Shown: piece after piece, positions 1 to 6,087 of the stretch
Position numbering within the stretch: the first letter of the stretch is position 1
How the letters are laid out: each line of letters begins with the position of its first letter
Assembly: GCA_964505995.1 (NCBI GenBank)
Contig: CAZDLB010000073.1
Span: 1-9,069 of the forward strand
Direction of reading: 5' to 3'
From: JAJRVH01 sp964505995
Lineage (GTDB): Bacteria > Pseudomonadota > Zetaproteobacteria > Mariprofundales > Mariprofundaceae
Length of the DNA stretch: 9,069 bases
The notes under the pieces: generated by a model
The model's input: only the letters and a program-made list of their open reading frames with translations
The model's database searches: none
What the model was told of the DNA's origin: nothing
Made by a program: the position numbers and the translations under genes

Positions 1-623
1 TCGGCCGCGCCCTTGCCGCGCTCCTCGGCAAAGCCGGTGCCGGGATACAGGAAGCGGCCATCCTCGTGGATGTCCGCAATCCAGACGGCGGGATCACTCT
101 CAAACGCATAGAACACGCCGTCGCCGTGGTGCGCGTCGATGTCCACATAGGCGATGCGCGCAAGCTTATGCACGGCCTTCAGATGCTCGATGACGATGCC
201 GCAGTCGTTGAACACGCAGAAGCCGGCAGCAGCATTCCGGCGCGCATGATGCAGCCCCGCGATCGGCACGAAGGCGCATCTGGCCTCGCCATGCATCAGC
301 CGGTCGGCCGCATCGCAGACGGAGCCGGCGACCGTGGCCGCGGCCTCGAACATGCCGGGAAACGCCGGCGTGTCGCCGGCATCGAGATAGCCCTCGCCGG
401 TTTCGGACAGCGCGCGCACGAGCTCGATGTAGGCCGGTGTATGGAAGCGGCGGATCGCAGCCTCGCTGGCGATGACCGGTTCGATGATGCGCACAGCCTT
501 CAGGAGCCCGCGTTTCTCGGCCTCGCGTCGAAAGGCGTCCATCCGGTCCGGGCCAAAGGGATGATCGTTGCCAAAGCCGTAGGCCGCAAGCTGCTGGCCG
601 AGATAGACGAGGGGTCTGGTCAA
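1..623 (-). CDS. Histone deacetylase / AcuC-family deacetylase, 3' end cut by window edge
   Basis: This is a zinc-dependent class II HDAC-like amidohydrolase. Bacterial members remove acetyl groups from acetylated amines such as polyamines, or from acetyl-lysine; the substrate here cannot be told. About 207 N-terminal residues are visible. The family landmarks are the tandem active-site His in GLHHA (H125-H126), GFCVFND at about 134-140, and the metal site DIDAHHGDG (zinc ligands D163 and H165 by analogy with HDLP). The third zinc ligand and the catalytic Tyr would lie beyond the left edge. The chosen start is TTG at 623, because homologous-looking sequence (YLGQQ, then HPFGPDR) begins there. 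The first in-frame ATG, at 542, would delete that part. The TTG overlaps the TGA of the upstream membrane-protein gene (TTGA), which implies translational coupling. The family is certain; the exact activity is not. Confidence 0.93.
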   Translation of the reverse strand, partial: MTRPLVYLGQQLAAYGFGNDHPFGPDRMDAFRREAEKRGLLKAVRIIEPVIASEAAIRRFHTPAYIELVRALSETGEGYLDAGDTPAFPGMFEAAATVAGSVCDAADRLMHGEARCAFVPIAGLHHARRNAAAGFCVFNDCGIVIEHLKAVHKLARIAYVDIDAHHGDGVFYAFESDPAVWIADIHEDGRFLYPGTGFAEERGKGAA

Positions 624-883
624 GCGCCGGACCCCAGCCGCGCCGGGATATCCAGCCAGATCAGCCCGAGCAGCACGGCAATACCGTAGGAGAGCACGAA
701 GGGGACCGTCATGTAGGCCAGGAACTGGCGGAAGATGCCGATCACGGCCGGGATGCAAAAGGCCACGAGCAGATCATCATGGGCCAGCACGCCAAAGGCC
801 GCGATCAGGATGGCTGCGAGTGTGAACGCCAGATCCGCCCAGCGGCTGTCGAAGATGAAGCCGATATTCGATGTCCAGGGCAT
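620..883 (-). CDS. Small hydrophobic membrane protein, unknown family
   Basis: This encodes an 87-residue protein with about three hydrophobic segments, at roughly 15-33 (FTLAAILIAAFGVLA), 36-56 and 58-78, and therefore an inner-membrane protein. I do not recognise a family. The start at 883 is preferred because a G-rich Shine-Dalgarno-like stretch (GGGGGTG) sits a few bases upstream. An in-frame ATG at 928 would give 102 residues, but it has no ribosome binding site that I can see and would add a polar N-terminus. Its stop TGA (620-622) overlaps the TTG start of the deacetylase gene, so the two are probably translated together. It is most likely a real gene because of the hydrophobic pattern, the coupling and the orientation. 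Confidence 0.7.
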   Translation of the reverse strand: MPWTSNIGFIFDSRWADLAFTLAAILIAAFGVLAHDDLLVAFCIPAVIGIFRQFLAYMTVPFVLSYGIAVLLGLIWLDIPARLGSGA

Positions 884-970
884 GGGCACCCCCAGGCCGG
901 CGGAATCGCCGTCGCTGGCCACCGGCATCCATGGGTATAGACGTACTGGACGGGGGCGTCAAAGCCGCAA

Positions 971-987
971 GCACGGATATATCGTGC
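971..987. promoter_or_regulatory. Short inverted repeat upstream of the membrane protein, possible operator
   Basis: GCACG and CGTGC arms (971-975 and 983-987) flank an AT-rich centre. This is a 17-base near-palindrome in the roughly 130-base interval between two small minus-strand membrane genes. A GATAAT -10-like hexamer on the minus strand (994-989) lies right beside it, so the repeat would cover the transcription start. The placement is operator-like, but a single short repeat can arise by chance and no regulator is known. Confidence 0.25.
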
Positions 988-1015
988 AATTATCCGGAAA
1001 CATTGGGATAACGGC

Positions 1016-1198
1016 CTAGGCCTGCAGCGCCAGCCAGGCCCAGATGCCGACGATGATGGCGGTGGCAAAGCAGCAGAAGGACAGAAAGGACATGGCGCGC
1101 ACGACATTCATGCGTCCCACCTTCCAGGCCTTCCAGGCAAACCAGGCGCAGAATGCGCCCAGCGGCACCGAAAGCAGGATGAACATCGCCAGCAGCAT
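1016..1198 (-). CDS. Two-helix 60-residue membrane protein, unknown function
   Basis: This short protein has two hydrophobic segments, about 3-24 (FILLSVPLGAFCAWFAW) and about 37-58 (SFLSFCCFATAIIVGIWAW). A short basic loop (KAWKVGRMNVVR) joins them, which predicts a small hairpin inner-membrane protein. Positive charge in the loop suggests a cytoplasmic loop with both termini outside. It carries three Cys residues and many Trp, and I do not recognise a family. The start at 1198 has only a weak ribosome binding site; ATG at 1186 (MFILLSV) is an alternative. The gene is divergent from the TerB-like gene with about 58 bases between them, and it points toward the next membrane protein and the deacetylase. 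The evidence is the membrane-protein composition and gap-free packing; no homologue is identified. Confidence 0.62.
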   Translation of the reverse strand: MLLAMFILLSVPLGAFCAWFAWKAWKVGRMNVVRAMSFLSFCCFATAIIVGIWAWLALQA

Positions 1199-1246
1199 CG
1201 CGCAAGGCTATCATGCCGATGAAAGCGCAACATCAGGCGCATCCCT

Positions 1247-1251
1247 GGAGG
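1247..1251 (+). promoter_or_regulatory. Shine-Dalgarno that fixes the start of the TerB-like gene
   Basis: GGAGG sits five bases before ATG 1257. Several in-frame codons further upstream could extend the reading frame back to 1044, but that extension would run antisense through the two-helix membrane gene and lacks a comparable ribosome binding site. Confidence 0.8.
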
Positions 1252-1256
1252 CTTGC

Positions 1257-1688
1257 ATGCTGAAGTCGTTGAAGGCCCTATTTCAGAGGGATCAGGCCCA
1301 GGAGCATTCGCTGGAGCTGTGCGTGGCGGCGGTCATGGTCGAGCTGATGCGCGTGGACGACCGCATCGACGAGGCCGAGCGCCATGAGATCCTGAACTCG
1401 CTGAAACAGGCATTTCAGCTGTCCGACGGCGAGGCCGGCGAGCTGCTGGAGGAAGCGGTGCGCGCGGCCGATGCGTCGCTGGATCTGCATCGCTTCACCT
1501 CGCGCATCGTCACCGGCTTTTCCACCGAGGAGCGCATCGGTATTCTTCGACGGCTGTGGCGTATCGCGATGGCCGACGGCCGGGTCGATCCCTACGAGGA
1601 GCAGCTTCTGCGGCGGCTGGCCGATCTGCTCGGCATCCATCACAGCCAGTTCATCACCGCAAAGATCGACGCCTCGCATCATCTGTGA
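1257..1688 (+). CDS. TerB-like (tellurite resistance B fold) alpha-helical protein
   Basis: This 143-residue, acidic, all-helical protein resembles the TerB/COG4103 group. Two related half-motifs carry acidic clusters typical of the fold: MRVDDRIDEAERHEI (about 31-45) and MADGRVDPYEEQLL (about 105-118). In TerB proper these are metal-binding helices (established for the family). TerB-like domains also occur in many proteins unrelated to tellurite, so no tellurite role should be assumed, and no other ter genes are present here. The protein has no signal peptide or membrane helix and is predicted cytoplasmic. The start is supported by GGAGG five bases upstream. A strong hairpin follows the stop directly. 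Confidence 0.85.
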   Translation: MLKSLKALFQRDQAQEHSLELCVAAVMVELMRVDDRIDEAERHEILNSLKQAFQLSDGEAGELLEEAVRAADASLDLHRFTSRIVTGFSTEERIGILRRLWRIAMADGRVDPYEEQLLRRLADLLGIHHSQFITAKIDASHHL

Positions 1689-1693
1689 AACAA

Positions 1694-1718
1694 AAGAGGA
1701 GCCGTGATGGCTCCTCTT
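1694..1718. terminator. Bidirectional intrinsic terminator
   Basis: A perfect 10-base-pair stem (AAGAGGAGCC, loop GTGAT, GGCTCCTCTT) begins six bases after the stop of the TerB-like gene. On the minus strand the right arm runs into TTTTGTTT, a good U-tract for the convergent SAP-like mini-gene. On the plus strand the tail is only TTCG, so termination is likely better for the minus-strand transcript. Confidence 0.85.
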
Positions 1719-1739
1719 CGCTGGATACGGCCCCGGGCC

Positions 1740-1922
1740 TCAGACGCATTCGGCGCGGTACAGGCAGTCGGTGATGCCGCAGTCCGGGATTCTGCCGAAG
1801 CAGGGGGCATTGCCCTCCTCGGTCTGCAGGATGTGGATGATCTCGCGCTTCGTCTTTCTCGATACGCCGCGGATTCCCATCTCCCTGGTTTTGGCCAGCA
1901 AGGCATTTCTCGTGATTTTCAT
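1740..1922 (-). CDS. SAP/Rho-N-like mini-protein with C-terminal four-cysteine tail
   Basis: This 60-residue basic protein resembles the small SAP-domain family seen in many Gram-negative genomes. Residues about 4-34 (ALLAKTREMGIRG, then KTKREIIHILQ) fit a SAP or Rho N-terminal helix-extended-helix nucleic-acid-binding fold. Family members then carry the motif EGN-x2-CFG and a Cys-x4-5-Cys-x-W/Y-R-x2-C tail. Here it is EGNAPCFG followed by CGITDCLYRAEC, giving Cys 41, 48, 53 and 59. The four Cys suggest a small metal site, but that is inference. The start at 1922 has AGGAAA upstream and begins with the conserved domain; an upstream codon at 1991 would add an arginine-rich tail with no family match. 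The function is unknown. A terminator lies right after the stop. Confidence 0.78.
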   Translation of the reverse strand: MKITRNALLAKTREMGIRGVSRKTKREIIHILQTEEGNAPCFGRIPDCGITDCLYRAECV

Positions 1923-2015
1923 GATTCTGTTTCCTGTGGGTCTGAATTTTGTGCGCATCTTCACCGGCAGGGGAGAGAATGCAAGTGTCATGTGGATGAC
2001 ATCAGGCCGGCGGAT

Positions 2016-2450
2016 TCAGGCCTGTGAATCGTTTCCGGATTTCGGATGCAACGGCGGCAGCAGCGGCGGATGGCCGTGGCGCGTTCTGAGGAAGTTGACG
2101 GCCTTGAAGACGGCCGGCCTGCTGATGATCCAGCGCTCGAGCTGATACTTGCCGGGATAGTTCATCAACATCAGTCCGAACAGCATCGTCAGCAGTCCCT
2201 GTCCGGGTGTGAACAGCATGATCAGCCCTGCCAGCAGCAGCACGGCGCCGAGCAGGTTCTTCAGCATGCGGATCATCCATGCCCGGATGCCGTCGGGCAG
2301 GACATGGCGGCGATGATGGCTGAAATAGTCCTCGGGGATCCGCGCGACGAGATAGGGCAGCGACAGGATGCCGATGAGCATGCTGACGAGCCCCAGGCCG
2401 AAGATCGTCGCCGCATGGGCGACGGTAAACTCCAGGATCTTCTCGTACAT
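2016..2450 (-). CDS. PGPGW-like small integral membrane protein
   Basis: This 144-residue protein has three hydrophobic segments (about 12-36, 64-80 and 84-98). The second and third are separated by FTPGQGLLTMLFGL, which resembles the PGPGW-family hairpin (proline-glycine turn between two helices, then a leucine-rich helix). The helical hairpin is followed by YPGKYQLERWI and a Pro-rich polar C-terminus, as in longer members of this group. The function of the family is not established. The canonical PGPG turn is PGQG here, so the family call is by pattern rather than exact motif. The gene is divergent from the antiporter, with 76 bases between starts. The ribosome binding site is weak, but no better start is visible. 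Confidence 0.72.
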   Translation of the reverse strand: MYEKILEFTVAHAATIFGLGLVSMLIGILSLPYLVARIPEDYFSHHRRHVLPDGIRAWMIRMLKNLLGAVLLLAGLIMLFTPGQGLLTMLFGLMLMNYPGKYQLERWIISRPAVFKAVNFLRTRHGHPPLLPPLHPKSGNDSQA

Positions 2451-2526
2451 GGCGCCAGTTCAGCGGCAAGAGCTGGTCTTGGCAAGGGGCATGGCCAGCG
2501 CCGGGGCCGGGCGTTAAGCTCAGGCC

Positions 2527-3486
2527 ATGCTGCTGGCCGGGTCTGCCATCGTCGCCGGATTCGCGTGCCTGATCTGGGGCGCGGATCGCTTCATCCATGG
2601 GGCCGCGAGCCTGGCGCGCAATCTCGGCGTGCCGCCGATCATCATCGGCCTGACCGTGATCAGCTTCTGCACCTCGGCACCGGAGATGCTGGTTTCGGCC
2701 TTTGCCGCCGCATCCGGCAACCGCGACATGGGCATCGGCAATGCCATCGGTTCGAACATCGCCAACATCGGCCTGGTGCTCGGCGTGACGGCGCTGGTTG
2801 CGCCGCTTGTCGTGCAGTCGGTGACGCTGCGCCGCGAGATTCCGGTGCTGTTTCTGATCATGTTCCTGGCGCTGGCGCTGATGGCCGATGGCGACCTTGG
2901 CCGGAGCGACGGTCTGGTGCTGCTCTCTGGCCTGGGCCTGCTTTTGTGGTGGCTGACGCGCATCGGCCTTAGGGAGCGGAGCGACGTGCTGGCACGCGAG
3001 GCGGCCGAGGCCGTTGCCGAGGCCATGGGGCTGGGCGCGTCGCTGGCGTGGCTGCTGCTCGGCATCACGGTGATGCTCGTCAGCTCGCGCGCCGTGGTCT
3101 GGGGCGCGGTCGAGGTGGCGCATGCGTTCGGGGTCAGCGATCTGGTCATCGGACTGACGATCATCGCCATCGGCACGAGCCTGCCGGAGCTCGTCGCCTC
3201 GATCGTCGGGGTGCTGAAGAACGAGGCGGATCTGGCCATCGGCAACATCATCGGCTCGAACATGTTCAACACGCTGGCGGTGCTGAGCATGCCGGCGCTG
3301 ATTCATCCCGGAAGCTTTGCCGGCTCCGTGCTGCTGCGCGATCTGCCGCTGATGTTCGTCTTCAGCATCGCCCTGTTCGCATTCGCCTTCGGCTTTCGAT
3401 CCAACGGCCGCGTCAGCCGGCTGGAAGGCGGCATATTGGCCGCGGCCTACGCCGGCTATCTGTACCTGCTTTATCTCCAGGCTTAA
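2527..3486 (+). CDS. CaCA-family Na+/Ca2+-type cation antiporter (YrbG-like)
   Basis: This 319-residue protein is predicted to have about ten membrane helices and belongs to the Ca2+:cation antiporter superfamily, which extrudes Ca2+ or related cations in exchange for Na+ or H+ across the inner membrane. Both inverted alpha-repeats are visible. Alpha-1 (about 41-86) has SFCTSAPEML and GNAIGSNIANIG. Alpha-2 (about 209-254) has AIGTSLPELV and GNIIGSNMFNTL. The ion-coordinating glutamates E53 and E221 and the GSN motifs are kept. A short charged loop near 148-167 links the two halves, as in YrbG-size members. The odd point is Cys48, where the alpha-1 motif normally has Gly (GTS). The ribosome binding site is weak (AGG). 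The gene ends in a TTAA that also supplies the stop of the convergent trhP. Ion specificity cannot be read from sequence. Confidence 0.95.
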   Translation: MLLAGSAIVAGFACLIWGADRFIHGAASLARNLGVPPIIIGLTVISFCTSAPEMLVSAFAAASGNRDMGIGNAIGSNIANIGLVLGVTALVAPLVVQSVTLRREIPVLFLIMFLALALMADGDLGRSDGLVLLSGLGLLLWWLTRIGLRERSDVLAREAAEAVAEAMGLGASLAWLLLGITVMLVSSRAVVWGAVEVAHAFGVSDLVIGLTIIAIGTSLPELVASIVGVLKNEADLAIGNIIGSNMFNTLAVLSMPALIHPGSFAGSVLLRDLPLMFVFSIALFAFAFGFRSNGRVSRLEGGILAAAYAGYLYLLYLQA

Positions 3487-4862
3487 GCCTCGGCGGTATC
3501 TCGGGTCGCTTGTGCCTCTGGCGCCAGGCAGACGGCCAGCAGCGCCGACTCGCCCGGATCCGCATCCAGCGGGATGCGCACGCGATGGCCGCTCCCCGGC
3601 GCCAGATCCACGGCCCGGCCGCTGCGGGCGTCCTGCATCGTGCCCAGCACGAACGTTCGATTGCCGGCCGGCGTGATCAGCTCCATCGTATCGCCGATGC
3701 CGAAACGGTTCTTGACCTCGATCTCGGCCAGACCGTTCGCATAGCCGACGATCTCGCCGACGAAGCGCTGGCTGACGAAACGCGAGCTTCCGGTTTCATA
3801 GTTCTGCGTCGAGGAGGCCCGCTTGCGGGTGTAGAAGCCGTCGGTATAGCCGCGGTTGGCCAGCGCATCGAGCCGGCCGATCAGCGAGGAATCGAACGGA
3901 CGGCCGGCGACGGCATCGTCGATGGCCTGGCGATAGGCCTGCGTCGTTCGGGCGACGTAATAATGCGATTTCGTGCGCCCCTCGATCTTCAGCGAGTCCA
4001 CGCCGATTTCCACCAGCCGCTCGACATGCTCGATGGCGCGCAGATCCTTCGAGTTCATGATGTAGGTGCCGTGCTCGTCCTCGAAGACCGGCATCGGCTC
4101 GTTCGGCCGGTTCGGCTCGGTCAGCGTGTAGACGCGATCGGCCAGAGGATGGCGGGCCACCTCGCCGGTCTCGGCAAAGGGTTGGGTCTGCAAGCCGTCC
4201 AAGGCCCGGATCGGGATCACGTCGCCGCCGATGTCCTCGGCAGCATGATCCATGCCGTATTCCCAGCGGCAGGCGTTCGTGCAGGTGCCCTGATTGGCAT
4301 CGCGGTGGTTGAAGTAGCCGGAAAGCAGGCAGCGGCCGGAATAGGCGATGCACAGCGCGCCGTGCACGAAGACCTCGATCTCCATGTCCGGGCAGCGCTG
4401 GCGGATCTCGGCCACCTCATCGAGCGAAAGCTCGCGCGACAGGATCACGCGCGAGATGCCGACCGACTGCCAGAACTTCACGGCTGCCCAGTTCATCGTG
4501 TTCGCCTGCACCGACAGATGGATGGGCATGGAAGGCCAGCGCTCGCGCACCATCGCGATCAGGCCCGGATCGGCCATGATCAGCGCATCCGGCCCCATGT
4601 CGATGACCGGCTGCATGTGCTCCAGATAGCGCTTCAGCTTGTTGTTGTGCGGCAGCAGGTTGCTGGCGACAAAGAATTTTCTGCCAAGCGCATGCGCCTC
4701 GTCGATGCCGGCTTTCAGGTTCTCCAGATCGAAATCGTTGTTGCGCACGCGCAGGGAATAGCGCGGCTGGCCGGCGTAGACGGCATCGGCGCCGTAGGCG
4801 AAGGCATAGCGCATGTTGCGCAGGGTTCCGGCCGGGGCCAGCAGCTCGGGTGCGCGTCTCAT
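3483..4862 (-). CDS. trhP: Prephenate-dependent tRNA uridine(34) hydroxylase TrhP (peptidase U32 family, YegQ type)
   Basis: This 459-residue protein is close in length and sequence to E. coli YegQ/TrhP (from memory about 453 residues). Long stretches match, for example AFAYGADAVYAGQPRYSLR, LSVQANTMNWA, VILSRELSLDE and HGTYIMNSKDLRAI. TrhP makes 5-hydroxyuridine at tRNA position 34, the first step toward cmo5U/mcmo5U, using prephenate as source and an Fe-S cluster (established for E. coli). The U32 signature with EVFVHGALC (C171), SGRCLLS (C178) and GTCTNAC (C194, C198) gives the four likely cluster cysteines. The N-terminal part is a TIM-barrel-like domain, followed by a C-terminal beta-rich region. 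The start at 4862 has AGGAGG seven bases upstream and overlaps the sixA stop as ATGA. It is the last gene of the TRIC-SixA-TrhP operon. Confidence 0.96.
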   Translation of the reverse strand: MRRAPELLAPAGTLRNMRYAFAYGADAVYAGQPRYSLRVRNNDFDLENLKAGIDEAHALGRKFFVASNLLPHNNKLKRYLEHMQPVIDMGPDALIMADPGLIAMVRERWPSMPIHLSVQANTMNWAAVKFWQSVGISRVILSRELSLDEVAEIRQRCPDMEIEVFVHGALCIAYSGRCLLSGYFNHRDANQGTCTNACRWEYGMDHAAEDIGGDVIPIRALDGLQTQPFAETGEVARHPLADRVYTLTEPNRPNEPMPVFEDEHGTYIMNSKDLRAIEHVERLVEIGVDSLKIEGRTKSHYYVARTTQAYRQAIDDAVAGRPFDSSLIGRLDALANRGYTDGFYTRKRASSTQNYETGSSRFVSQRFVGEIVGYANGLAEIEVKNRFGIGDTMELITPAGNRTFVLGTMQDARSGRAVDLAPGSGHRVRIPLDADPGESALLAVCLAPEAQATRDTAEA

Positions 4863-5356
4863 GCCTCGGCCTCCTTCTTCGGGTAGTCGAAATCGATCAG
4901 CGTGCCGGTGTCGATATCCCGCCAGCGATCGGCATCGAAACTGAGCGCAACGACGCCCGCCGTCGGCACATTGAAGATGTCGGCCTCCGGGCACAGCCAG
5001 TCGCACAGATCGGTGATGCCGGGATTGTGCGCCAGCAGCGCCAGCGTTCCGACCTCATCCGGCGTGGCGCGGATGATCTCGAGCATGGCCTCCGGCCGGG
5101 CCAGATACAGATCGTCGCGCCACTGGATGTCCCCCGGTGCGAACGGCATGCCGGGCGCCATCGCCTCGGCCGTCTGGCGCGCACGCGCAGCACTGCTGCA
5201 GACAAACGCATCGGGCGTCCAGCCGTGAGCGCCGATGCGCCTGCCCATCATCGGCGCATCGCGCCGGCCGCGCGCATTCAGGCCGCGCTCATAATCGCTG
5301 ACCAGCGGATGGCCCCAGTCGGATTTCGCATGCCGGATCAGGAGCAGCGTCTTCAT
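4859..5356 (-). CDS. sixA: SixA-type phosphohistidine phosphatase (histidine phosphatase superfamily)
   Basis: This 165-residue cytoplasmic protein has the minimal SixA architecture. The RHA motif (R8-H9-A10) supplies the phospho-accepting His. CSSAARARQTAE (53-64) supplies the second conserved Arg. DDLYLA is at 81-86. LLAHNPGITDL (107-117) holds the second catalytic His, H110. The C-terminus VPTAGVVAL, then DFDYPKK, is also SixA-like. SixA dephosphorylates phosphohistidine in phosphorelay or nitrogen-PTS proteins in E. coli; the partner here is unknown. The family's size and motif order separate it from phosphoglycerate mutases. Both ends overlap neighbours by ATGA, with the TRIC gene upstream and trhP downstream, so it is translationally coupled in one operon. 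Confidence 0.92.
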   Translation of the reverse strand: MKTLLLIRHAKSDWGHPLVSDYERGLNARGRRDAPMMGRRIGAHGWTPDAFVCSSAARARQTAEAMAPGMPFAPGDIQWRDDLYLARPEAMLEIIRATPDEVGTLALLAHNPGITDLCDWLCPEADIFNVPTAGVVALSFDADRWRDIDTGTLIDFDYPKKEAEA

Positions 5357-5985
5357 TCGTCCATCCTTGCCTGGGCCTGCGGCAGATTCAAGTTCAGCCG
5401 CCAGGCCAGCAGCCGGATCGCGGTCGTCACCAGCATCACGCTCCAGATCAGAGCCGCGTCGGGCGCCTGCAGTTCGCCCAGCGCCAGATATAGCAGCGCA
5501 CCGGCGAGGCTTGCCGAGGCATAGATCTCCTTCTTCAGGATGAACGGAATCTCGGCCACGAGCATCGCACGCAGCGCGCCGCCGCCGGTGGCCGTCAGCA
5601 TCGCGATGAACAGGATGCCGATGGCGCCGAGCCCCGCCCGGTCGGCAACCCAGGCGCCGACGAGCGTGAACACGCCGAGGCCGACGGCATCGAACGCGAT
5701 CAGCCAGCTTTCCTGCTCGCGGATCGTGCGCCCCCAGAAGAAGGCCAGCGCGCCGACGAAGATCGCGATCAGCAGGTAGGTTTCATCGGCAAAGGCCGCC
5801 GGCGGATGTCGGCCGATCAGCGCATCGCGCATCATGCCGCCGCCCATGGCCGTGACGACGGCGAGCACGATGGCACCCATCAGATCAAGCCGGTGCGTGA
5901 TGGCGCGCAGCGCGCCGGTCAGCGCAAAGACGGCCGTGCCGAACAGGTCGAGCAGATGGACGGATGCGGGCAGGGGAGCGGGCAA
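5353..5985 (-). CDS. TRIC-family (UPF0126, YicG-like) membrane cation channel
   Basis: This 210-residue protein has about seven hydrophobic helices arranged as two repeats of a three-helix unit, the pattern of bacterial TRIC channels (trimeric K+-permeable channels). Motif one is TAMGGGMMRDALIGRHPP (45-62). Motif two is TATGGGALRA, then EIPFILKKEIYA (131-155). The second repeat has Ala where GGGxxRD usually keeps Asp. The start is set at TTG 5985 because GAGG lies five bases upstream and the first helix (LLDLFGTAVFALTG) follows, as in homologues. A longer TTG start at 6057 would add a 24-residue polar tail with no visible ribosome binding site. Its stop overlaps the sixA start (ATGA). It is the first gene of the coupled trio, about 100 bases after the flavoprotein stop. 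Confidence 0.9.
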   Translation of the reverse strand: MPAPLPASVHLLDLFGTAVFALTGALRAITHRLDLMGAIVLAVVTAMGGGMMRDALIGRHPPAAFADETYLLIAIFVGALAFFWGRTIREQESWLIAFDAVGLGVFTLVGAWVADRAGLGAIGILFIAMLTATGGGALRAMLVAEIPFILKKEIYASASLAGALLYLALGELQAPDAALIWSVMLVTTAIRLLAWRLNLNLPQAQARMDE

Positions 5986-5990
5986 GCGGA

Positions 5991-5996
5991 CCTCAC
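5991..5996 (-). promoter_or_regulatory. Shine-Dalgarno that selects the TTG start of the TRIC gene
   Basis: On the minus strand GTGAGG precedes TTG 5985 by five bases. This favours the short form, which begins close to the first membrane helix, over the TTG at 6057. Confidence 0.55.
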
Positions 5997-6087
5997 GGGC
6001 AGGATTCTCCGTCGGAAAACGGGCGGCGAACGATAGCGCTCGCCGGCCCGTCGGCAAGCCCGGTGCGGTCTCAGGCCTCCGAAGTGT

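Noticed and set aside
66..689. 207-codon plus-strand reading frame
   Set aside because: It is antisense to the deacetylase, whose catalytic motifs are clear on the minus strand.
1044..1256. N-terminal extension of the TerB-like protein
   Set aside because: The extension is antisense to the two-helix membrane gene, and a good Shine-Dalgarno marks ATG 1257.
1257..1688. Tellurite-resistance function for the TerB-like gene
   Set aside because: Only the fold is supported. No terA, terC, terD, terE or terZ is nearby, and TerB-like domains are widespread in unrelated contexts.
2002..3306. 434-codon minus-strand reading frame
   Set aside because: It runs antisense through the antiporter and out of frame through the PGPGW-like gene. 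Its translation is His/Gln/Arg-rich low-complexity, typical of a GC-rich shadow frame.
3048..4886. 612-codon plus-strand reading frame
   Set aside because: It lies across the antiporter end and antisense to trhP, whose protein is unmistakable. The composition is shadow-like.
6038..6059. Hairpin between the flavoprotein and TRIC genes as a terminator
   Set aside because: The arms (GCTTGCCG and CGGCGAGC on the minus strand) pair with one wobble, but no T-tract follows, so it is not convincing as a terminator. An RNA structure is possible.
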